From Aspidiotus rigidus (Eukaryota; Arthropoda; Insecta; Hemiptera; Diaspididae): a stretch of DNA of 64,000 bases. The stretch lies in NCBI GenBank assembly GCA_035079385.1, contig JAVHKY010000028.1:3410001-3474000 (forward strand), given 5' to 3'. Below are positions 48,610 to 60,342 of the stretch, in pieces (position 1 is the first letter of the stretch; every line of letters starts with the position of its first letter). The notes below the pieces were generated by a model. That model saw nothing but the letters and a program-made list of their open reading frames with translations. It searched no databases and was not told where the DNA came from. A program made the translations under genes and the position numbers.

Positions 48610-49510
48610 TAAGTCAATTCTGAGTCTTGAAATCGACTAAAAACTGACTTCGACTCGATATTACGTCGACTTTGAGTCGACCCAAAATGCCTGGAAGATA
48701 ATTCAAAAAATCGATTGTTCCTTTGATATCGAAGTCAAGTCGACTCCCAGTATTATAGATTGATATCGACTACAACTGCTATTGGTTTTGATCGATTTTA
48801 TGTCACTCATCGAGACTTGCAATCGACGTCGAAATTTTGTAGTTTCTAAGTCAAGCATGGGCATCATGATCTAAAATATTACAAAATTGTAATTAATTAC
48901 AGTACAAATGTAACTGTTCAGGAGAAATGGTCCTCTCAGTAGTTTCGAGTAGCTCTCAGATAAGCTTGCCCAAGTCTAATCAATCTAATTTTAAAATTTC
49001 ATCACGTTTCAAAATCGAAGTCAAAAATAAGTCATCACTTGTTATCAGATTTTGATACCGTCTGGAAATTGACGACGACATTGCGTCGATTAGACCACAT
49101 AATTGAGATTCTCATGCAATGGCCTTCATTATATAATTATAAAGACGCGTTCTGTCCGCAAGTAGTGAAGTCACCAAGCCCACAGAACACTTGAATGGGG
49201 CCCAAATCAACGTTGATTTGAGGTCGAGTTAAAATTGATCAGCGTACGTTTTGAACACAGCAAGACAATCAATTTGAGGTCGATTTGAAGTCGACCGACG
49301 TATTTGAAATCAATCCAAAAGAGCAGTCGATTTCAAATCTATAAAAAATTAGGAGAAATCGACTAAAATCAACGTGACAAATAAGTCGAAATGGGCCTAT
49401 ATGGAGCTGATATCGCGTTCAGTGTGTCGATTCTATTTACAAGGCGACGTAATTTTGACGAAGACTTTGAAAGAAATCGACTGTCGGTCGATTTGGTTCA
49501 TCGAGGTGGC
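48610..49510. repeat. ATCGACT/TCGACTT-iterated element(s)
   Basis: Short words TCGACT, TCGACTT and their complements occur very densely at 48630-48850 and again at 49190-49500, with a plainer centre. This is the same two-cluster layout as the hAT-like elements in the window. No terminal repeat or target duplication could be fixed. The frame at 49374-49655 is repeat-driven. Confidence 0.5.
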
Positions 49511-51499
49511 ATCTACTCCAGCCAGGACCCGGGTTCTCAAGCCTTCGGTCTTCTCTTCTCTTATAGCTCAGTTTAAGAATAAAGCCATTGATCATTTCCA
49601 AACTTCAAACCTTTGTTACTATTCATATTACCATACAATTAATAACCAACAATAATCATAAGGCTGTGTATTTCACAATTCGGGGGTCTAGTGAAATTTT
49701 GACAAATCGAAGCTGTGTTCAGTAAATCTGGCCTCCACGCGAACTACTTTACATTTCTAAATTTTCCTTGATATAGGCTTAATATAGCTTCACAATAGCA
49801 CGTCTCATTTATGACAGCCCTTTTAGAATCATGTTCACCAATCACCATCACTTGGTATAGTTTTTACCCCAATGCTGCAGAGCAACGCAAGCCATCTGGT
49901 ATTGATGACTCTTTAACCCATGAGATGTTTTCAGTGCCGGAGAGGGACGGCTGACTCTGCTATTTTCCAATCTCAGGTCAATTTAAACACAAGCCTTCAC
50001 ATCTCGCACAATATCCTGCTACTTTTTAGAATTTATGAAAATACGATTGACACACGAGGCTACGCGTTTGAGAAATCACGTAAAAAACGAAGTCACAACA
50101 ACAGCCGAAAACACGACAAAGGTCATTCACCCTACACTCGCCGGCTAAACCCTTTTGGAGGAAAAAAAAAGTGACGGCTGTAGAAAAAAAAAAAAAAAAA
50201 ACGAGAATAATGTGGAGCGAAGAATAATTAGTAATGGTTTTCAAGAAAATACATCGGACGCGTTTTGTTGAATTCCCTTATCGATTCTAAACTATTTCGT
50301 GCGAGACGCGGTCGTGCAATTTTAAATGACAGAAAATGAGGAGTGCAGTAGTCCCTTTTCGAAATGGCAGAAACGGCTGATCTCGATAATCTAGCTCTAC
50401 AGCGCGCATTCGTCTCCCTGCTCGCCTTTCTCACGAGCAAAGATATCGTTCGCATCGTCTTCTCTAAACTAGCTTTCTAAATTCGATTTCTTTCAATTGC
50501 GTATTATAAAGAACAGACAAATTGATGAGATAGAACGGCGAACGAAGGGCTGTAGGGTGACGAGGAAGTTGAAATGGTGTCGAACGAATTACGAACGATA
50601 ATTCCATTTCACCGAAATAGTGCATCTTCGTCGATATATACGAACATCACGGTGTATACACGCTCGGCGTGTAGTGCACGCTCGCGAACACGAGTTTGCT
50701 TGTGAAACGAGCGGATAAAAAACGCAAAAAAACAGATATACATACTCGTCACTATATCGTGTATAAATAAAATACCGCGTCTAAAGCGAGCTCGATGAAG
50801 ACGACGTCGATAATATTGTTGCATCGTCCGAGTGTACGGCGAAACTAAACCGATTTGTTTCGTAATTTATTTTTATTTACACTTCGTATTTACCCGCACT
50901 ACGGACCTGTATTTCTCGAAAATTAGACTGGAAAACCACGAAGAACCCTCGTTATTAATCCCCCCCCCCCGAGTTCTTCTCATGTTTGAGTCATACTTTT
51001 TTTATTGTTATACCTGCGCCGAACGAGTAATACTTTCGTCGTCATTCATGATAGGCAGCTCCGGGCTGCTCGGGTAAATATTTACGGCTAACGCTTAGGC
51101 AATTCTTTTTACCGCTTTTTAATACGTGACATGAAGCTAACTTCAAGTTATGTATCGACGGAACATTGACGACGTTATATTTTTTACGCTCGCTTTTCCT
51201 TTCTGCAAACTCGAGCTAGTCCTGTGGTCGAGGGAAGGGACGATCAGAAAGGTTACATACTCTGATTATTTGAAATACCAAATTTTTATGCGCAGGAAAT
51301 GAACACACAACTTGAAATTAATGAATGTATGAAAAGTCTGCGGCGGAGACTCTCTCTATCAGAGTCAATGAGAGCCGGAGGAACACGCAGTTGCTTCCTA
51401 TGCCTCGAGAATGGCTGTTTAGCCGAAAGCGCTCGGTCTGTGTAATTTATTGCGGTCTCTGTAATTGTTTCTTCACTCTCTTTTCGAGTATATCTTATC
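49511..51499. other. Non-coding sequence
   Basis: A C run lies near 50960-50969 and an A run near 50187. Several short frames exist (50832-51077, 50228-50455) but none has a recognisable motif or splice context. Confidence 0.4.
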
Positions 51500-51946
51500 A
51501 TGAACTTTTCCCCTGAACCTAGGATTTTTGAAAAGCCCCAAACTTACAAAGACGACAAGAAGGGGTATAGAGAACGATTCGAAGCGTGGTCTACTGATTT
51601 TCCTAAGTCAAGTTGGAATCATAGGAGCTACCTTACCCCTTTTATCACTTCTTCCTGGCCTTTTTCACTTTCCAATTTCTTCTATGTTCTACGGCACCAC
51701 ACGAGAGTAATTCAGTTGAACTCTTTTCTCATATACATTATTATGCACCTAACGAACACTTATCCTCTAAACTCTCTCTACAGAGGGTGCAGATCAGTAC
51801 AAACTCAGCGCCATATTACCCACAATTCAATGACCTATATGAACGCGCCAATCCAAACTCTAAGCGAGAATGTCCTGCAAATGACCCATTATAAAGAAAA
51901 TCCAGACAATTCCTTCTTGAAGATGAGGATAGAAGAGAAAATATGA
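51500..51946 (+). CDS. Orphan open reading frame, 148 codons
   Basis: This is one of the longest plus-strand ATG-initiated frames outside clear transposon proteins. It begins MNFSPEPRIFEKPQTYKDDK and ends FLKMRIEEKI. Its first 40 residues are charged and coding-like; the middle is hydrophobic and aromatic. Two other frames are open over the same bases, one of them (about 51628-51894) reading ...ISTNSAPYYPQFNDLYER, so chance or a frameshifted relic is possible. No family is recognised and there is no clear promoter or poly(A) signal. Confidence 0.25.
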   Translation: MNFSPEPRIFEKPQTYKDDKKGYRERFEAWSTDFPKSSWNHRSYLTPFITSSWPFSLSNFFYVLRHHTRVIQLNSFLIYIIMHLTNTYPLNSLYRGCRSVQTQRHITHNSMTYMNAPIQTLSENVLQMTHYKENPDNSFLKMRIEEKI

Positions 51947-52139
51947 CAAAAAACTCCTGGCCCGAGGGGTTATCGCACTTGTCATGAAAACAAGAGATTG
52001 CAGATATGTTTCCTGCGTGGGCTAGGAGATTTTGACGTGGAACACGTCTTGTATATTGAGGAGATATTTCTGAAAAATCGGGCATAATCGAGCGACAGAT
52101 AAAAACGACAGATTTTCCATAGCATCCCATGTTAGGTAG

Positions 52140-52625
52140 CAACAGATTTTAGGTAGCTAAAAAGGTAGGCCCCCTGGCAAGGCGCATAGACCTTTTCAAT
52201 TCTAAAGATAATCTCACTTTCTTTGAGTTTCTCCTTCACCTTCCTTCAAAGAGGTGGGGTAAGGGGAATAACAGAAAATAATCAGTGCGAACATGCGCGT
52301 GCGTCCGTGCACATCTCTACCCCGTGGGTGATTCAGAAATGTGCGAGAGTACACCCCGCATGGTGAATTCAAAATTTGCGTGCGTCCGTGCAAATGACCT
52401 TGGGATAATTTTGAAATCCTGACCCCTACCCTGATTTCATAATTTCCGTGCGTCCGAGGTGTGTGCGTCCGTGCAAATGACCTTGGGACTTGGAAAAATT
52501 TCGAAATCTACAGCAAGGAAGGGGTCAAAAGGCGGAAGCCCAAAATGTTTGACTGAAAGTAAATCAATTGGGGGTCCAGGGGGGAAGCCCCCCTGGCGAG
52601 GCGCGGAGCGCCGAGTTTTTTGTCA
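52140..52625. repeat. Repeat with CCCCCTGGC(A/G)AGGCGC ends and GTGCGTCCGTGC words
   Basis: CCCCCTGGCAAGGCGC at about 52170 and CCCCCTGGCGAGGCGC at about 52590 are direct repeats bracketing the segment. Inside, GCGTGCGTCCGTGCAAATGACC... occurs at about 52377 and 52460 and a shorter form at 52291. Next to the right end is the hairpin GGGGGGAAGCCCCCC (about 52578). Element class unknown. Confidence 0.5.
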
Positions 52626-53535
52626 TATTTCCTCTTCTATCCTTATCTATTTAATTCTTGTGAATGTCCGCTTTTACCATCTTCCTCGATTCTTTTTTGT
52701 TACTGGACAACACTTGGACAATAGGCAAATCCCTGGCAGGAATGTACTTTAGTCGCCAATTACAAATAAAGGTAAATGCAGTTTTTTTTTCTCTCAATCA
52801 ATTCACATAGGTACATAAAAAACTTTTTCTCTGCACCCTTGAAGGAATTGGATCTTTTTGCCCAATGGGTTAAGTACATTGTAACTGACGGACTACTGAT
52901 AAGATAGAATACACATTTCAAAATGGATTAGCCCCTGCTCCATCTTTCTAGGCAAGAAATTTTACCATAAAGGTTGCCTAGTTATTTTAAACTCGACTGA
53001 CTTGATAACCTACTTCTCAAATAATAATGAGGGTTGGATTTATATTTTTTCCTTATGGAAAAATTCAATATAAAGAGAAGAAAAAAAGTTTGTTCACCCT
53101 TCTTGAGCACTACTGAACACAAATATCACAACCTAGTTTAATTTTTACCTCACTGTGGACAAGGAGAATACTCGAATAATCCTCCGTTTATAGAAATTAA
53201 ATACAATAATTAATCTATCGAAAAAAACGCAAACAACAACAATGAAATACAACAAATGCTCATATGAAGAAAGAAAGAAGAAGAAAAAAACACTTGAAAG
53301 ACAATACAAACACCAAACTGTGAAATAATTTGATGAACCAAAATAAAGTATCAAAATGGAAGCATAACAAGAACTTGAGCATTGACAAGAACATTGATCT
53401 TAACAGCAAATGCACTGCAGCGCTCAATCAGCCATTCAATCATATAGCTAGCTATATTATTATGAAGGTCATAAATCTGGCTCAGCTTTTGTTAACCTAT
53501 TGATTGATGATAAGCTGTCTATTGTGTAGCCCTTG
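52626..53535. other. Non-coding sequence
   Basis: No feature is supported apart from A-rich runs. Confidence 0.4.
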
Positions 53536-55690
53536 CCTAGTTAAGTGACTGATGTACATTCAGCCAGGATTGAAGCTTTTGTTCATGCTGTTCTTGGTGA
53601 TGCTTCCATTTCTGACATGGTAGCAAAGCGTGGTTTTGATCAATAGATTTCTTAAACTGGCCTTTAATAATTAGGACTTTGGTTTCCATGAAATTACTTA
53701 ACAATGGGCGACCTCCTCTCCTCCCTTGTAGTGGATCTTTTCATGAATTCGATGGAAGTGAATCTGCTGGACAACATCGTCAATCATAATTTTATTTGTT
53801 TTTGGGCACAATATGTCGACAAAATTATCTCTATATGGCGACAATTCTGAAGCTTCGGCAACGTGGGCTTTTGCATTACATTAACTTTTTTTATTTTCTC
53901 TGTTCAGTTGCGATCTGATAATGGTGTGTTTCACTCCAAAACCGGTTGTTGCTTCTATAATATTATTTTTGTTTTTATTTCCTTCTTCCTTTTTTGCTAG
54001 GTTGGCTCGTGATGTCGGTGTTTTTGGAGGAAAGTTTCTTTAATTTCAATCAAGTTGACTTGCTTAGCAAAAACTGTGTGACAGCGAGGCTGCTAATTGG
54101 TAAAAATTTCCCATTGGTGCAATTGGTTGACTCACTTGGTGTTTCAGGGGTTTCATTTGTTTTTGACGAGTTGGGTGACTGATATAAATCCGTCAGGATT
54201 TATACCTTCGTTGATGCTTGAGTCCCTATTTTGCTCCCTTTTGTGACAAGGTAGCAAAATGTGGTTCATATCAACAGACTCTTTAAACTGGCATTCTGTA
54301 ATTAAGATTTTGGTTTCTGTGAAATAACAATTCTGAAGCTTAGGCAATTTAGCCTTTTGTATTACGTTAGCGAGAATTAAGTTGACTTGCTACCACGCAA
54401 AAACTGTGTGACAGTTGGGCCCCTAGTTGGTGGCAATTTTCCAAGTAAACTGGAATTAGTGGGATTGGTTGACTAACTTGGTGTTTCAGGGAATTCAATT
54501 GTTTTTCAGTAGTTGAGTGACTGATATAAATCCAGTCAGGATCGATAATTTTGTTGATGCTTGAATTCTTGTAATGCTTCCATTTGTGACATGGTAGCAG
54601 AAAGTGGTTTTGATCCACAGACCTCTTTAAACTGGCCTTGTGTAGTCAGGATTTTGGTTTCCCTTGAAATTACAATTCTGAAGCTTGGCAATGTAGGGTT
54701 TTACATTACATTAACAAAAATCAAGTTGACTTGCTCCCACGTGGATACTGGGTGACAAGTGTACTACTAGTTGATAGAAATTTTCTAAGTAGATTAAGTA
54801 GAATTACTTGGTGTTTCAGGGGTTTCAATTGCTTTTAACTAGTTGAGTGTGATATACCTAAATCTAGTCAGGATTGATGCTTGAGTTCCTGTTCAGCTTC
54901 CATTTTTGACATGGTAGCAGAGTGTGGTTTTGATCCACAGACGTCTTTAAATTGGCCTTTTGTAGTCAGGATTTTGGTTTCCCTTGAAATTACAATTCTG
55001 AATCTTGGCAATGTAGGCTTTTACATTGCATTAACAAAAATCAAGTTGACTTGCTCCCATGTGGATACTGTGTGACAAGTGTGCTACTAATTGATAGAAA
55101 TTTTCCGAGTAGACTAAGGAGAATTAGTGGGTTTAGTTGAATCGCTTGGTGTTTCAAGGGTTTCAATTGTTTTTGACTAGTTGAGTGACTGATATATCTA
55201 AATCTAATCAGGATTGATGCTTGAGTTCCTGTTAAGCTTCCATTTGTGACATGGTAGCAGAGTCTGGTGAGTCTGGTTTTGATCCACAGACCTCTTCAAA
55301 CTGACTTTTTGTAGTTGTGTTTCGGTTTCCCTTGAAATCACAATTCTGAAACTTCGGCAATTTAGGGTTTTACATTGTCTTAACAAGAATTAAGTTGATT
55401 TGCTCCCATGTGGACACTGTGCACTGTGTGACAAGTGGGCTACTAGTTGATGGAAATTTTCCAAGTAGACTAGAATTAATGGGATTAGTTGACTCACTTG
55501 GTATTTATTGGTTTTAATTGTTCCTCAGCAAGACTATCCACAAGTAATTTGTCTTTGTCAATATTGCAATTCACATTGTTGGGAGACTTTAAGTCAGCAT
55601 TGATCCTGGCTGGATTTATACCGTCACTCAACTTATTAAGGACTGTTATTCTCAATCAACAAATTAACAACCATTAAAGCAGGTAGGTGT
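53536..55690 (+). repeat. Tandem array, unit about 340 bp
   Basis: The phrase (C)ATTTNTGACATGGTAGCA occurs at about 53610, 54235, 54580, 54900 and 55240, each followed by TGGTTTTGATCCACAGAC, then GGTTTCCCTTGAAATTACAA, AATCAAGTTGACTTGCT and GGTGTTTCAGGG. Spacings are about 320-345 except the first (about 625), because copy 1 carries two insertions. Five diverged units are present. Minus-strand frames include INPDW-type ends, faintly like the C-terminal end of Penelope-like proteins, but this is not firm. Confidence 0.85.
53701..53842 (+). pseudogene. Penelope-like RT fragment inside repeat unit 1
   Basis: A 47-codon stretch reads MGDLLSSLVVDLFMNSMEV then CFWAQYVDKIISIWR. This fits Penelope-like RT motifs G.PLS.L.AD.FM and W.RYVDD....W; the second catalytic Asp is replaced by Lys. 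In the other four repeat units the flanking sequences (GAAATTAC and AATTCTGAAG) are joined directly, so this piece was inserted into, or retained only in, unit 1. Confidence 0.65.
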
Positions 55691-55994
55691 CATTCACGAC
55701 ACACCCAAGGCGTATGACGAGCTATAAGATCAACCGCTGCTTTTGGTTTTTCAATCCGTCTTCCCAATCCCTCATTATGATCTTGTTTACTCACCGCGGA
55801 TTGTTGCGGAACCTATCGCACGTTGTAGTCTTTTGATGCTGCAATTGTTGATGCCTTCTGCTATGATTCCCGATGAGTAACTGAGATCAATTCTAAAGAC
55901 TGGGAAGAAGGATCGAAAAATGGAAAACAGCCTCTTTTTCAGCGTTCTTTGAGATGCCAGAACATGACCAAAAAATTGTCAGGCAGTGTAGTAT
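55691..55994. other. Non-coding sequence
   Basis: Spacer between the 340-bp array and the foldback element; nothing recognised. Confidence 0.35.
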
Positions 55995-56375
55995 AATATT
56001 ACAGAAAAAAAAATTCAAAAGAAAATTTCGCCTCTCGGCCCATAATAATATGATAGAAAAACGACTTGAGAAAATTTATACTTCTAGGCTACATCCACCA
56101 TGGTCCAAGGAACTCAGAAAAACTTGAGACACTTCAAGATTTCAATTTAAATTCTCAACACCAAAACGTATTCGACTCATAGAACAGGTTCCCTAAGTTC
56201 CTCGTTTAACTTCGTTAAGGGGGCCGTCATTCTTTCAAGTTCCCTCCTATCATATGTGGCCCGGAGGTCAAATTGTTTACAAGTCCCTCCCCCATCATAT
56301 ATAGCTCGATATTCGAAATTTTTCCAAGTTTCCCCTATCAATTCCTAAGTTTTGCCGGACGGCGCCCTTCATTTT
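55995..56375. mobile_element. Foldback element with 46-bp units in inverted arms
   Basis: Left arm (about 56005-56130) has units AAAATTTCGCCTCTCGG...; the centre (56155-56205) carries CACCAAAACG and ATAGAACAGGTTCCCTAAG; the right arm (56225-56360) has the same units reversed (TCCCTCC, ATCATATATAGCTCG, GAAATTTTTCCAAGTTT) and an outer end GCCGGACGGCGCC that matches, reversed, the outer end TGCCATCCGACC of the copy at 5186. The relation of the two loci defines a repeat family. Confidence 0.7.
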
Positions 56376-59025
56376 TCTTTAAATTATCCCCCCTCCCATA
56401 ACACAGGTTTCCTGTTAAAAATACACTGGTTAGTAGAAATAACAATTATTCTCTCGGGAGTGTGACCTGCATCATCTGAGTCCGTGTCTACGTGAGTTTG
56501 CGGCGATGGAAATGAAAAGCAGTCGCCATTATTTGAACAAAATTTCATCCTCAAAAGCAATGAACATAAAAAACGCTTCTTCATCATTTGCTGTAATAAT
56601 CTCAAAAATGAAGCCCCTCGATCATATTTCTCGGTCACCTCTAGACGTTTTCGACTACGAAAAAAATGACGAGAACGTTGCAGTAGAAATAAAAAAAGTT
56701 TCCAGACTGATAAAAAATTTGTTGAAGGTCATCTACTGCCATTAAATTTTACGTAAATATGGTAGAAGTACGCAAAATTTCTCCATCACAGTTACTCGCT
56801 CATTAAAAATCTTCGAGAATAGCGTGTCTAAGTTTCGTAAGAAGTTAGAAAATGAATTTTACAAACGCGCAAACAATCGCGTGATACGTTTGCATCGAAT
56901 AATTCAACGACAACAATCGCCACTCTCGAAAAGGGGATCTAGTTTTATCTGTTTCCGTAGTTCATAAAAGAACGAGTATTCTGCGAGAGGCGCACACGTT
57001 TTTCAGGTTTATTGTCGAACAGGAAAGAGGCAAGAATTTAGGATATTCAATTTTAGTAGACACTCCGTACCGACCATAAAATAAAATGATTACGATCTAT
57101 CCTTCCGAACCGACTAGAAAAGGATGTAAACGTTTAAGAAATTCTCGTGCCACTGTCGAAATCACGCTTGTAGCCATTCAGGATATGCCGTACGTTAACG
57201 CATGGATATTCCGCACGATTATTTGTTTTTCCTTATTTTTCTTGTTTTCTGCCCTCGATTTTCGTTCGAACCGCCAGTAGTGCTTTAATTTTCAATTTTG
57301 TATTTTTAACGTCATCGTCTGTAATCGGTGAGGAGCTGGTGCGACTGTTCGGCGACATCTCAATAAAATACAACGTCGTAGCCCATTATCTCGTCTGACT
57401 GATTTGTCCTAATAACCATTGTGATGGAAGATGAATGAGGATCAAATTTCAGTCGAGCCATCTCGCACTGGCCTTTATGCGCTCGCGAAAACTGACGTGT
57501 CACCTCGTCGAGACAGAGGAAGACACGCGGCCTTCTAAACAAGGTCGAAGGCGAATTTCACTTTCTAACGGCACAGCCTCGATATCGGTTCGGAAATAAC
57601 ATAGAAAATAACGACGCCCGAATGCAGGTGTATTCGAGGAATGGGGGTCGGTTCTCCCTCGTAAGTTTCTCTCTGTTTTTGTCGCATCGACGACGACAAC
57701 GCGGCATTAAGAGTCTTACAGAAAGTTCGAAGGTGCGGAGCCGAGACGCGTGCACTTTTGAAAAATACGTGGGTACGTTACAAGAATATAAAATGGCTCG
57801 ACTGTCATAATATACGCGAGTTAGAGAAAAGTATAATCCCTCGTTTAGTGTGGTCGAAGCGGCTTGGGAGCGTTGTACTGTGCCGCGTTGGTACGTGTAA
57901 GATGCTTTTAGCTCTTCGGAGTTTTTCCTTCTGAGGCGATATAAAAGTTCCCTTTAATACTATGTAAACCCGTCATTCTTTTTGCGTATACGACTAGGAG
58001 GAGGGAAAAATACAACTCGATAAAAAGAAAAAAAAAAAGAAAAGACGCTATACGGAAGTAGCAGAATATAACCGTGCTACTGTACGACAAGGTGCGATTT
58101 CAAACGACGTCATTTCGTCTCGTTAGTCTTCGCAATCTAAATTCGAAATTTTGATAATCGACGCGGGGCGTATTATCGTGCTACTTGGAAATCGGAAACG
58201 TACACCTTATTGTGTTAATTGGAGTCAAAAATAGAAACGAATAAACGTTTCGCACGTTCTTTCGTTCGTTTCAAGCGTCAGAATTATATTTGCTCATTGA
58301 AAAAAAAGTTCGGAATGAACTTTTCTCGTATGTCGAATACGAGTAAATGGAGAAAATTAGATTGAATGACCTTGTCAATTCCATATCGAGAACCTTTTCA
58401 TGTTTTCGCATTATTTTTAAAATCTTTAGCGTCATTTGTACGTCCCCTGTATAGGCATCATCTTTGAAATCATTTTAAAGCCCTGGAATATAGGGTCCAA
58501 TTTTTGATCCTTGTCATCAATCCTCCCCCTCATTCCGATGTGCCATAGTTTTAATAGTCGTTTGTACTACGTTATTATTGTATTGTATGGACTTTGAGCC
58601 CCGGGTTACATCGTCGAGGGAACAATGTACGGAAATTCTCGTTGAGGCAGGCGAAGGAATGAAGCTTAGGTAAAACGTCCGAAAATTTACTTTTTTTGCT
58701 TAGCACAACGAGGATATCCATATATTTGCCCTTATCAAGAAGGACCGGGGCCGAAGCTGATTCTTTGCCACGAAATCAGAACACAGGAAGGGAAAAGTCG
58801 GATTAGACACTCTTCTGACAAGGTGGAATCGGTTAATCGCTTCCCCTCGTTCTGTCTTACAATGCTAATGAAAATTGATTGCACGGCATCTTTACCCTGA
58901 CGACTCCTTGGATCCTGTCATGCCGGCGCATCATGTAGATTACTTCTCTATCAATCGTGAGGCTTTAGATTCAATTTTTGGAGTTAGAAAGTTGGACTTA
59001 TATTTACTATCATTGTCTCCTATTG
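56376..59025. other. Non-coding sequence
   Basis: No gene is supported. The plus frame at 56506-56745 (ending KKVSRLIKNLLKVIYCH) looks mildly coding-like but lacks any family match or splice support. TCG-rich sequence around 57540-57900 is unassigned. Confidence 0.4.
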
Positions 59026-60128
59026 ACGGTTCAGTGGCCTCTTGAGAAAGTAATTTTCGATAGCGGATAAAGGCAGAGTAAAGACATCAACCAGCTTAAC
59101 CTCTTTGTGACGTCATTTGCTTCTGATGTCGTCAGTTTGAACCTGCCTATGACGTCGTCAAATTAGTAACTTAAGCTATTTCTTCTTTTTCTCGCTTTCT
59201 CTCTCTCGGATTTGCAGATTTCTGGGGGAGTCTAAGCCCACCAACGGGAAGAAAGCAGAAGCCTAGTATAACGTAATAAATTGGATACTGAGCCTAGCTT
59301 AAAGCTAGTATAGCTTAATTAGGCCTAGTTCAAAGCTAAAGAGAGTGAATTTCTCCACTCCATATTAGTATAATATATCTTTAGGCTCGATCTTGATTGT
59401 ATCGATATATTCTTTGCGTCCTGGGCTGCTTCCGCTCGTTCATTCCCATTCCTAATCAGCTACTAAGGGCTCAGTCTAGCATAGAAAGCTGTCTTCTGGA
59501 AGGCGGGAAGAACATCAATTCGAACTTGGACTCGCAGATTTCCAATGGACGAATAAAGGCACAGTAAAGACATGAACCAGTGTTTAAACCTCCTTATGAC
59601 GTCATCAACGTTATGAAATCGTCAACCTTCTAACACCATCACTGTCTGTGACGTCATTAATTTGTGACGTCATCAGTTCGAATTTGCCTATCTGTGACAT
59701 CATCAATCTCTCTCATTCTCTTTAGACTAGCCAGATTCTTAGATTAGGTTGCGTACTAGGCCAGGTTTAAGCCTAGTATAGCCTAGTGTACTATGCTCAT
59801 AAGCCTAGTATAGGGCTAATATAGTCTAGAATACTGCCGCCCTAGTTCAAGTCCTAATATAGAGCTAATATTATAGTCTAGAATGTTGCCCGCTAGTCCT
59901 GGTTTCACCCCAGTATCTAGTATACTTCACGCTAGGGCTAGGCCACATTACATGCTATGTCTGAGGAACAACCGAACTCGCAAAGTTTTGGATGAGGTCA
60001 AGAGTAAGGCCATCAAGAGGAGGGCGGGAAGCCTAGCACAATCCAGTATACTGTATGCTAAGACTAAGAAACTCGAACTCACAATTTTCTGAATTGGGCC
60101 GAGGGTTCGACATTCCAACTCAATCAAG
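59026..60128. repeat. TGACGTCA / CCTAGTATA-rich repeat, copy 2
   Basis: TGACGTCAT occurs at about 59107, 59575, 59659 and 59675, with variants at 59149 and 59696. Between and after them AGCCTAGTATA/GCTAGTATAG words are tandemly dispersed (59265-59320 and 59770-59890). The same combination is found at 47901-48375, and TGACGTCA resumes at 63970-64000. The Penelope element at 60129-63398 sits in this block. Confidence 0.65.
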
Positions 60129-60342
60129 AGGAGGAGGCAATAGATTTTATACGGTCCTGCAAGTTATGGCCAAGCATACCGAACGAATGAAATACTCAAA
60201 ATGGTAAAACTAGGAGTAAACTAAACAAAGCCACAGAAATACGATTATACACTGGAGCGCTTTCGATTAATAAACCATTGTCAACAGTGACATGAAAGCA
60301 ACTGAAACCAATTACCGCTAGGAAGGAGAACATCCGACGAGA

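Noticed and set aside
53536..55690. tRNA or SINE cluster
   Set aside because: Units lack A and B box promoter motifs and have no A-rich tail.
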